Of a stretch of DNA of 34,050 bases, positions 11,405 through 19,234 are shown piece by piece; the stretch's first letter is position 1; each line of letters opens with the position of its first letter. The position numbers and the translations under genes were made by a program. Source of the stretch: a virus; the IMG/VR virus record IMGVR_UViG_3300033149_005718, positions 1 through 34,050 of that record, one strand, 5' to 3'. A model generated the notes under the pieces. That model saw only the letters and a list, made by a program, of their open reading frames with translations, ran no database searches and was not told the origin of the DNA.

Positions 11405-11938
11405 TGTAATCCATAGGCACGAACCTTGGTTAACCTTATGGAGAAGAAGATAATTAAAGAGGCTTTCGGCGAAGCCCAAAAACAAGCCGAAAAAGAGAAA
11501 AGAGAGAAGATTAAAAAGGTAATATTGGAAACATTGAGAAAACTCGAAGATTTGAAAGAAGAAAGAGACCTTATTAACAAGAAAATAAAAATCCTTAAAA
11601 AGGATTTAGAAGATTTCAAAAATGGTCGTCTAGACCTAATCGAGGAAAGGCTAAGAACTGATAAACTGGCTAAGGAGACTTCAGTTGTTAAACTAAAGAA
11701 GGTATCAGAAGGATCTAAACCTTGGTATGAAACCTACAAGATAGAACTTGCTAACCCGGTTTACTATTACGATACAGATACTTGGAGTATTGGAGGAGGA
11801 ACTGGGTTTACAACCCAAACTTCTGGTAACATTCTTTGCTCTGGTACCGACTTCCATATTCACTTTTCTGGATCTTACGATATTGGTGGAGAAGTAATTA
11901 ACCTCTAATCAGCCAAGGATAAGTGCCTATGGATTACA
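11405..11938. repeat. Inverted-repeat-bounded cassette around the 156-residue gene
   Basis: TGTAATCCATAGGCAC at 11405-11420 is repeated, inverted and without mismatch, at 11923-11938. Just inside, CCTTGG (11424-11429) pairs with CCAAGG (11913-11918). The arms tightly enclose one complete gene (11438-11908). The layout fits an invertible segment, a small mobile cassette, or an RNA stem that closes the whole gene. Confidence 0.6.
11438..11908 (+). CDS. Coiled-coil protein with beta-rich tail, inside inverted repeats
   Basis: The ATG at 11438 is taken as start (an in-frame TTG lies 12 nt upstream); 156 residues. Residues 1-75 form a long charged coiled coil (KEKREKIKKVILETLRKLED). Residues 90-156 are beta-rich, with SKPWYETYKIELANPVYYYD and a Gly/Thr/Ser-rich end (GGGTGFTTQTSGN). 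Coiled stalk plus beta-tail is a common plan for fibre-like or capsid-associated proteins, but no family is recognised. The gene is exactly enclosed by a 16-bp inverted repeat. Confidence 0.6.
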   Translation: MEKKIIKEAFGEAQKQAEKEKREKIKKVILETLRKLEDLKEERDLINKKIKILKKDLEDFKNGRLDLIEERLRTDKLAKETSVVKLKKVSEGSKPWYETYKIELANPVYYYDTDTWSIGGGTGFTTQTSGNILCSGTDFHIHFSGSYDIGGEVINL

Positions 11939-12007
11939 AGAAAGAGATCAACCGCTTGACCTTAGAAAATTTTGATTTTAAACTTAATTAAACCTGAGTG
12001 CAATTCT

Positions 12008-13456
12008 GTGCCATTCTTTGATTTCTTAAAAAAAGACTTTTTCAAAAGATCTAAGCCCTCAGAAGAAGAGAGAAAAGAGAAGAGGGTTTTGACAATTGAT
12101 GAGTTGGTTAAAGAACTCGGGGTTGCAAGGGAGGGTGTTATAACTTCTTATGAGGCCGAGGAGAATCCAGATGATTTGGGTCCAGAAACCTATATTGAAA
12201 TGCAGAAAAACGATGGAGAGGTTCAGGCTATAGTTAGACTATTCACTCTTCCAATTATCTCAACCCCAGTTCATATTATCCCTGATAAGAACGATAAAGG
12301 AGAAAGGGATTTTATTGAAACCGTTTTTACTGCACCTCCAAGATTGGGCGGAATGACAACTCCGCTTCCTTTTATTATTGCTGACATGACGAGGGCTATT
12401 TTTGAGGGCTTCAGACTCTATGAAAAGGTAGCCCGAATCATAGAAGAAGGGAAATATAAAGGATTTGTAGGTTGGAAAAAATTAGCTCCAAGAGATTCAA
12501 GAACCATCAAACTAAAAGCGGATGAGCATGGTGGTTTTGCTGGTGCTAGACAAGAAGCAAGTTTTGGTGGAAAGTTATTCGAGGTCGATATTCCCCCAGA
12601 AAAATGTATGCTTTTCACCTTTCAAAAGGAAAAGCATTGGCTTTATGGAGAATCTATTTTAAAGACAGCCTTTTATCATTATGATAAGAAACACAAACTT
12701 TATTATATTGCTCACAAGAAAGCAGAAATCGAGTCGACTGGACTAAAGATCTTGAGAATAAATAATACAATGACCCCCGACCAAAAAAGAAAGGCGGAAG
12801 AGGGCGTTGATCAAATTGGTGTAAACTCGAGGATTACTCTTCCGCCAGGAGTTGACCTTGAAATTGAACGAGGTGGTGGTGGCTATGATCCACTTCCATT
12901 GATAGAGCATCACAATTTAATGATGGCTCGATCAGCATTATGTCAGGCAATAGATCAGGTGAAGTATGCTTACCCTTATGGAAAAGGAACAACATCTTCT
13001 CAGTTTTTGATCATGGCAATAGAGTCAATCATGAGACAGATGGAAGCAACGCTTAACACTTATGCTGTTGCTCCTCTTATTGATTTTAATTTCGGTACTT
13101 CTGCTTATCCTAAAATCAAATTTGAAAAAATTTCCGATGTTTCCAAACAATTCTTGATGGATGTCTTTGACCAAGTAATGAAAGCGAAAGTTCAACTTCC
13201 CAAGGGCTTCATTGATCAAGTTATTGATGAAACAGCAAAAACTCTGAATTTGAAGTGGGCTTTTAAAGATGAAGAGGAAAACAAGGAAGCGCTTAAAGAA
13301 TTTGAGAGAGGGAAACTGGAAGAGTCAAATAAACTTAAAATAAAGGCTCCTCCCACACCAAAGACACTAAAAACCAAACTACTAAAGGTCAAAAAGACAA
13401 AAGAAAACTTAGAAAAATGTTACCAATTAGGAAGGGAATTTGCTCGTACAGTTTAG
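12008..13456 (+). CDS. Phage portal protein, Mu gp29/DUF935-like
   Basis: 482 residues from a GTG start (MPFFDFLKK); a TTG at 11972 would add 12 residues and neither has an SD. Recognisable portal features are an early GEVQAIVRLFTLPIISTPV segment, the central HWLYGESILKTAFYHYDKK followed by HKKAEIESTG, and a long C-terminal helical region (QFLIMAIESIMRQMEATLN; ISDVSKQFLMDVFDQVMKA). Portals form the 12-subunit DNA entry ring at one head vertex. The length is normal for the family. Its stop overlaps the next start (TAGTG). Confidence 0.8.
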   Translation: MPFFDFLKKDFFKRSKPSEEERKEKRVLTIDELVKELGVAREGVITSYEAEENPDDLGPETYIEMQKNDGEVQAIVRLFTLPIISTPVHIIPDKNDKGERDFIETVFTAPPRLGGMTTPLPFIIADMTRAIFEGFRLYEKVARIIEEGKYKGFVGWKKLAPRDSRTIKLKADEHGGFAGARQEASFGGKLFEVDIPPEKCMLFTFQKEKHWLYGESILKTAFYHYDKKHKLYYIAHKKAEIESTGLKILRINNTMTPDQKRKAEEGVDQIGVNSRITLPPGVDLEIERGGGGYDPLPLIEHHNLMMARSALCQAIDQVKYAYPYGKGTTSSQFLIMAIESIMRQMEATLNTYAVAPLIDFNFGTSAYPKIKFEKISDVSKQFLMDVFDQVMKAKVQLPKGFIDQVIDETAKTLNLKWAFKDEEENKEALKEFERGKLEESNKLKIKAPPTPKTLKTKLLKVKKTKENLEKCYQLGREFARTV

Positions 13457-13572
13457 TGATCTTTTATGGCTACAAGATTTGTCCACGATGTGGCCAAAAG
13501 AATGATGATTCAAGAGCCTACTGCTGGTATTGTGGTTGGCCACTCGATGTAGTTTTGCGTCCAGATGACTAA
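13456..13572 (+). CDS. 38-residue zinc ribbon between portal and the giant enzyme gene
   Basis: A GTG start overlapping the portal stop by one base, and a TAA stop at 13570-13572 that overlaps the next ATG by 8 nt. The protein contains YKICPRCGQKNDD followed by YCWYCGWPLD, two CxxC knuckles 10 residues apart, a complete minimal zinc ribbon. The two-sided overlaps and intact motif argue that it is real despite its size and GTG start. It may be an adaptor for the neighbouring proteins. Confidence 0.65.
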   Translation: MIFYGYKICPRCGQKNDDSRAYCWYCGWPLDVVLRPDD

Positions 13573-16500
13573 TATGTTAGTGCCTTCTGATATACAAGAG
13601 TTATTAAAGCCAGGAAGGGTTGTACCCCTGCCAGCAAGGATTTTAGTTCCTCCACATGGACGCCTTATTTGGGAAGGAAAAAAGAAGGCGATTTTGAGTT
13701 CTCGTCTAACTGAAAAATATATTGGAATTCCAGTATATTTTGTTGAGGGAGATAAGGCCTTGGGAATCATTGAGATTAAAGAACCCAAAAAGATTAGTCT
13801 GGAAGAAGCAAAGAAATTGCGAAACAAACACATGGTTAGCGATGAAGAAATAAAAAGATGGTGGAAGGGAAAGAAGATTCTATATTATTACCCAATTGAG
13901 TTAATTTCAAAATTTGATCCGCCCAAAGAAATCATTCGTCCTCAGGGAGCACAAGTTTGGCTACAGACAGTTACATTTAAAAGTTTGGAAATACCGAGTC
14001 CATCAAAGATGACAGATGAGGAGTTGTTAGAGACTCATAAAAGATTGCATGAATTGTGGCATGAAGCTGACGATTCAAAAGAAGACATTATAAACTATCA
14101 TATTCTTGTCAAAGAAGAACTTAGAAAAAGAAAGCTTGGGCATAAAGATATTGATGAATTGGATGAAAAGTCAAGACTATTTCAAGAAAAGTTCAGTAAA
14201 TCGGGTTATAAAATAACGTTCTTTGGCACAAAAGGATTGGTTGAAGAAGAGGGACCAGGTCATCGTTTTCATACAGCAGTTTTATATGAGTTTAAAGGAA
14301 AGAGATTGTTGATTGATTATGGAGAAAAAAATCCAGGGAATTTAAAAGAAATCAAGCCAGACTATATACTTCTTTCACATAGTCACCCCGACCATATCGG
14401 AGGTTTAATGGACATGCCTGTTATTGTTTCTAAAGACACAGCGAAAGAAATTCCTGAACTCTATAAAGATTTCAACATAGATATTAGAAGTCAATTCGAA
14501 TCATATAAACCATTCAGGCTTGGTCCATTTAAGATAACTCCTATTCCAGTTTTACATAGCATTAGATCAAAAATGCATGTGTTTTTGATTGAAATGGGAG
14601 ATAAGAAGGTATTACAAGCAACTGATATTCTTGGATGGCACAAAGGAGATCGAGAGAAATTTGTGAAAGATCTTGATTTAGCCATTATTGATGGATCTTC
14701 TCTAGAAAGAACACTGGCAAGAAAAAAGGGAAAGGCTGGAGAGCCTTATGGTCATGCATCAATATTTCAGCAGTTGAAGAACTGGTATTTACCAGAGAAC
14801 ACAAAGAGAGTGATAATTACTCATCTTGGAAAAGAACCATTGGCTCTTGGAGACGAAGAACTCCTTAGAAGAGTGAAAGAAATAACCAAATTACCCGTTT
14901 ATATAGCACAAGACAGTGCTGTTATTAACCTTTCAGAGGATTTAGCCCCAATTTATACATCTGGGAAAGTAGAAGGAAGGAGAATCTATCTTAAAGAAGT
15001 TTTGCCATATTTTAAAAATTTCATTATCCAAAGGCCCTTGGCTTACCTTACTGGAGGTTTGGTGAACCAAGGTTCAACAAGAGGTGATATTGATATTTTA
15101 TTACCAGATTGGTTGAGTTTTGACATGCGAAGAATTATAGAATTTAGAATTGCAAGAAGTTTGCCTTGGTATCTCAGAAGGCGACTACACTTTGTATATG
15201 ATAGATTCTCAACTCCATTCACAAACGCTGTTCCACTCTTTAACCTTGTAATGGTAAGAAGCAAAGACGAAATTTTAAGACTTTCTGATATTGAAAAACA
15301 ACTAAGAGAAAAACCAAGAATTGCTGAAGCAGTGAAAGACGCAGAAGCTTCTGCTAGAGAAGACAAAATAAAATTGTTTAGATATTTTCTTCCACTTAAA
15401 CCGACCAGAGGATATTATCCAGGAAAAAGACAGACAATAGATTTGTTTATCGAAGTAATGGAGGCAAGTGGAACCTACCCATTCTACTCAACAAAGAAGT
15501 ACGACGGATTTAATTGTATTCTGATGAAAAAAGGAGATAAAATCAAAGCCTATTCCGAAGATGGGGAAGTTATAACTGATAGACTCCCAACTTTAGTCGA
15601 GGAAATAAAGAGATTAACTAAAGAAGATTGTGTGTTAATGGCTGAATTAGAATGGTGGGAAGATAACGATCATAAACCAAGAGAAGTAATTGCTGGTTAT
15701 ATTCATCGAAAAGAGACACCAGATGATTCTCATGTTGTTGCTAATGTTTATGATATGCCCTATTTCAAGGTTGATATTCATAATGAGCCTTTTGAAAAAA
15801 GATTGAAATTACTCGAATCCTTACCCTTCAAACAAAGAACATGGAAAATTCCAAATATCAAGATAAAATTGAATTTTGCTCCATATTTGCTTTCTAAAAA
15901 TAGAGAAGAATTAAGGAAGCATACCGAATTTTTAAGAAAGCTTCCCGGTTCCGAAGGCAATGTGGCTAAGACCAGAGATTTCAAGTACAACCTCAAAGGA
16001 ATTCGTTCTGGAATGGTAAAGTTTCATAACTCAACGGTTGTCTATGGCAAAGTCCTGAAAATAAAAGAAACAAAAGTAAAAGGAGTTTACAACTATTATT
16101 TCGGGATCGAACCTGGAAAATATAAAGGGAAAGTAGAAGAGCTTGAGAATGTTTTCTATCATAGAATCGGTAGAACATTCTCTACAAGTTTGAAGGCAAA
16201 AGTTGGAGATGTTTTGGAAATTGAGGGAGAAACACTCAATGTAGAACATAACCTTAAAGACGATACTTGGAATCTAAGTTTATGGGCTCCGAGGGTAATG
16301 AGAAAAGTAGATAGAAAAGCAGATACAATTAAGGAGGCTATCGAAAGAGCCAGAAAGAATTATTGTCTTCAAGAAAAAGAGATTACCGAAGATGGAGAAA
16401 TTATTTATCTCTCGGATATTGAAAAACTTAATTTGAAGCAATTTAGAGCGACTGGTATGGATGAGGATTTGAAGCATCCTAAAGAAAGAAAGAAGGAGTT

Positions 16501-19222
16501 AATTGCTGACCTTCGTTATCTTGGAAATTCTGCTTTTCCTCGCTTAAAACAAGGACTAAAATGGGGAGATTGGAAAATGATAGATGTCCTTAAGTATTTT
16601 GGTATTGGAGTAGATATCAAACCGAAGAAGAAATCTGGATCTTGGTATGAATGTTGGAAACGAGCCGAGAAATATATGAAAACAAGAGTCGAAAAACAAG
16701 CAGATCCCTATTTAGAATATCCAAAACCAGAAGAACCAAAAGAGTATGTTGTGCAACATCACTATAGAGGGAGATCTGTCCACTCTGATTTAAGAATAAA
16801 AATTGACGATTACCTCATAGGATGGACCATAATGGACATGATAAAGGGAAAAATTAATGAGCCTGTAATGAATCTTAAACAGGCAAAAAAGTATGATGCT
16901 CAAAATATATTTAAGATAGATTGGGAAAAAGGAGTTCCAAAACTAAGACCCGGAATAAAGCCTGGTTTTAAAGAAAAATACGCTGAACTAGCTGCTGCAA
17001 GAAAAGCACCAGAACCAGTTGAATGGCTTAATGTTGAAGGAATAACTCCTCCTGGTGAAGTTGGAGGAACGAAACGTTATCCTGGGGTCTTTCATATTAT
17101 CGATAAGGGATATTGTGAATTCGGAGCTCAAAAATGTATGAACGGAAAAACAGAGCTGATAGTAAAAGACGAGGATGGATATATAAAAAAGGCTGAACTT
17201 CGTTCTATAGTTGAACAAAGACGGAATGTTGAAGTTCTCACTCCACTTGGTTTCCAAAAGATAAGACGATATTTTAGAATTCCGCTTAATCCAAAGCAAT
17301 ATTTAAAAATTGTTTTGGAGAATGGATCATCTTTGAAATGTGATTTTCAACATCCGAGTTTTCGTTTCAATGAAGGAAAGATTGAGAAAGTACCTGCTCG
17401 ACAGTTGAAGGTTGGAGATCTAATTCCAATATTCTCTAATGGATATGAAGGAAGTTCAGGAAATTATGAATTAGGCAGATTTCTTGGTTTATACCTCGCT
17501 GAGGGTAGCAAAGCATTCAAGACTAATCAAGAACTCTCTTTTGCGTTTAATGAAACCGAAGAAGATTTAATTGAATTTGTTTCTAATTTCGGAAAGAAAT
17601 TCGGTGCCAAAGTTACAATTACAAAAAACGGAAGAAAAACAGGTAGGGGAATTAGCGTTAACCTATGTCAGGCGGGAGCTCTTAATGGACTTGTCAGACA
17701 ATTTGTTAAGACAAATAAACAAGGTTTAAGATCTGAGGTTTTCGGTTTAAGCTTAGAAGCAAGACGGGGACTCATAGATGGATTTCATCAAGGTGATAAT
17801 GATGATTGCGAAAAATATAAATATAAAGCAATTGGTCAAGGGAAAAAACACATTCAATTACTCAAGGATATTCATAAGTTGTTATTCAGTGTTGGGGAAA
17901 TCGCTTCTTTGAATATTTGGAAAGGGAGAGGTGGTAGAGTTACATTTTCTTTAAACAATTACAAAAAGGGATTTTGGCATCAATATTGGATTAATAATCA
18001 GTGTTTTATAAGGATTAAAGAGATAGAAATTCCCAAATTAAATGGAGAACGTTTTCTTTATGATATTGAATTAGAAGATGATCACCGAATAGTCTTAGCA
18101 AATGGAATTATAACTTCAAATTCTTACTTTCACGAATACTTCTTTTCTAAAGGCAAACTTAAAGGCAGGTGGTTTTTTAGACAACTTAAACCTTCTGAAT
18201 TTAGAGGAAAACAAGTGGAAAAACAAGAGGTCATTCCTCCATCTAGAGAAACTCAATTTAGACAAGAGGCTCCTTGGTTTCTTATCAAACCAATAGATGA
18301 GACTCCGTATGTTATTTCGGATGCTGCTGTTGAGAAGAAATGGATTCCTCCTTACGGAGTTTCTGCTTTACCAGAAAAAATAAAAAAGAAAATTCCGAAG
18401 GAATTTCAATACTGGAAAGAAAAAGATGAAACTGAAAGAATAAGGGTAAGAGATGAACTTGTTAAGAAACTTGGGAAAGTATTAATTGAAAAATCATTAA
18501 GTCCAGGTGCAAGGTGGGCTAAAGCTGCTTACCGTTATGTGTTGGCTCAGCAACAACTCACACTGTGGATTAGAAGTTCTCTTGAGGTTAAAAAGCAAAG
18601 AGTCAAGAAGGCACTCGAAGAATTTGAAAAACTAAGACCATTTAAGAAGGAATGGCTGAAAGATGCTATAAAATGGTTAGAATTACGACCAAATGAAATC
18701 AAGGGACTTATTATTGAGGAACTAGAAGTGAGGAAATCGAGGGAAGTTGATTTCGTGTTACAATGGCATTTCTTTAGAGGTCAAAAGGTGATTAGGGCTG
18801 GAGTGAGCCAACAACACTGGGATTTGAGACTTGATTTTCCAGAAAGATCAGGATTAATGCATTTTGTATTAGAACAAAATCCGTTGAAAAACAATGAAGT
18901 AACAGCCATTTGGAAACCTTGTAAATATAAAGAATGGATGAATGTTTCTCAATATCTTCCACCAGCCAACGAAAGAGCAAAGATGTCGAAAGAGGAGTTG
19001 GCTAAATTGCCACCCGGAATTGAGGAGGCTAATCCCACAAAGGAAACTGCTGCTTATATTAAAATTTTGGATAAAGGAAAAGCTATAGTTTTTGAAGACT
19101 CGGATTCATTCAAGAAGTTTGAGTTTAAAGGGAAAAAACTTAAAGGATTGTGGATTTTCATAAGAGAGAATACTAGTGATTTTTGGATAATGAAACGGTC
19201 GGAATTACCAGAGGCTAAGTAA
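13565..19222 (+). CDS. Giant end-processing fusion: MBL + nucleotidyltransferase + ligase + two LigD-type PE domains
   Basis: 1,885 residues, about 1,556 after intein removal. Domains in order: an N-terminal region of unknown fold; metallo-beta-lactamase fold with H272-S-H274-P-D276-H277, then H331, D354 and H420; pol-beta-type nucleotidyltransferase with GSTRGDIDI (D508, D510); ATP-dependent ligase adenylation domain with KYDGFN (K645 as lysyl-AMP site) and an OB-fold near 825-915; LigD 3'-phosphoesterase-like domain (H1065/H1066, H1073-S-D1075-L-R1077); intein 1191-1519 inside that domain; a linker; a second PE-like domain (H1735, H1751-W-D1753-L-R1755). Ligase motif I ends in N instead of R and motif IV looks weak, so sealing activity is not certain. 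Location between portal and protease suggests a role in genome ends, packaging or virion-delivered repair. Confidence 0.75.
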   Translation: MTNMLVPSDIQELLKPGRVVPLPARILVPPHGRLIWEGKKKAILSSRLTEKYIGIPVYFVEGDKALGIIEIKEPKKISLEEAKKLRNKHMVSDEEIKRWWKGKKILYYYPIELISKFDPPKEIIRPQGAQVWLQTVTFKSLEIPSPSKMTDEELLETHKRLHELWHEADDSKEDIINYHILVKEELRKRKLGHKDIDELDEKSRLFQEKFSKSGYKITFFGTKGLVEEEGPGHRFHTAVLYEFKGKRLLIDYGEKNPGNLKEIKPDYILLSHSHPDHIGGLMDMPVIVSKDTAKEIPELYKDFNIDIRSQFESYKPFRLGPFKITPIPVLHSIRSKMHVFLIEMGDKKVLQATDILGWHKGDREKFVKDLDLAIIDGSSLERTLARKKGKAGEPYGHASIFQQLKNWYLPENTKRVIITHLGKEPLALGDEELLRRVKEITKLPVYIAQDSAVINLSEDLAPIYTSGKVEGRRIYLKEVLPYFKNFIIQRPLAYLTGGLVNQGSTRGDIDILLPDWLSFDMRRIIEFRIARSLPWYLRRRLHFVYDRFSTPFTNAVPLFNLVMVRSKDEILRLSDIEKQLREKPRIAEAVKDAEASAREDKIKLFRYFLPLKPTRGYYPGKRQTIDLFIEVMEASGTYPFYSTKKYDGFNCILMKKGDKIKAYSEDGEVITDRLPTLVEEIKRLTKEDCVLMAELEWWEDNDHKPREVIAGYIHRKETPDDSHVVANVYDMPYFKVDIHNEPFEKRLKLLESLPFKQRTWKIPNIKIKLNFAPYLLSKNREELRKHTEFLRKLPGSEGNVAKTRDFKYNLKGIRSGMVKFHNSTVVYGKVLKIKETKVKGVYNYYFGIEPGKYKGKVEELENVFYHRIGRTFSTSLKAKVGDVLEIEGETLNVEHNLKDDTWNLSLWAPRVMRKVDRKADTIKEAIERARKNYCLQEKEITEDGEIIYLSDIEKLNLKQFRATGMDEDLKHPKERKKELIADLRYLGNSAFPRLKQGLKWGDWKMIDVLKYFGIGVDIKPKKKSGSWYECWKRAEKYMKTRVEKQADPYLEYPKPEEPKEYVVQHHYRGRSVHSDLRIKIDDYLIGWTIMDMIKGKINEPVMNLKQAKKYDAQNIFKIDWEKGVPKLRPGIKPGFKEKYAELAAARKAPEPVEWLNVEGITPPGEVGGTKRYPGVFHIIDKGYCEFGAQKCMNGKTELIVKDEDGYIKKAELRSIVEQRRNVEVLTPLGFQKIRRYFRIPLNPKQYLKIVLENGSSLKCDFQHPSFRFNEGKIEKVPARQLKVGDLIPIFSNGYEGSSGNYELGRFLGLYLAEGSKAFKTNQELSFAFNETEEDLIEFVSNFGKKFGAKVTITKNGRKTGRGISVNLCQAGALNGLVRQFVKTNKQGLRSEVFGLSLEARRGLIDGFHQGDNDDCEKYKYKAIGQGKKHIQLLKDIHKLLFSVGEIASLNIWKGRGGRVTFSLNNYKKGFWHQYWINNQCFIRIKEIEIPKLNGERFLYDIELEDDHRIVLANGIITSNSYFHEYFFSKGKLKGRWFFRQLKPSEFRGKQVEKQEVIPPSRETQFRQEAPWFLIKPIDETPYVISDAAVEKKWIPPYGVSALPEKIKKKIPKEFQYWKEKDETERIRVRDELVKKLGKVLIEKSLSPGARWAKAAYRYVLAQQQLTLWIRSSLEVKKQRVKKALEEFEKLRPFKKEWLKDAIKWLELRPNEIKGLIIEELEVRKSREVDFVLQWHFFRGQKVIRAGVSQQHWDLRLDFPERSGLMHFVLEQNPLKNNEVTAIWKPCKYKEWMNVSQYLPPANERAKMSKEELAKLPPGIEEANPTKETAAYIKILDKGKAIVFEDSDSFKKFEFKGKKLKGLWIFIRENTSDFWIMKRSELPEAK
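17135..18121 (+). mobile_element. Intein with LAGLIDADG homing endonuclease
   Basis: Residues C1191 to N1519 of the host protein (329 residues), followed by S1520 as the downstream splice nucleophile. The N-terminal block CMNGKTELIV matches the CxxGxT start; block B is CDFQHPSF with its His; the C-terminal block is DHRIVLANGIITSN. The penultimate residue is Ser instead of the usual His, a known but less common state. Two LAGLIDADG motifs, LGRFLGLYLAEG (1303-1314) and GLIDGFHQGD (1402-1411), carry the acidic residues E1313 and D1411. The insertion is in the C-terminal strand region of the first phosphoesterase-like domain. Confidence 0.85.
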
Positions 19223-19234
19223 TACTTGACCCTT

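Noticed and set aside
15063-15076. Operator-like TGAACCAAGGTTCA inside the giant gene
   Set aside because: It lies in conserved coding sequence of the nucleotidyltransferase motif and is imperfect at the centre; kept only as a note with the operator finding, as is the copy at 33055-33068.
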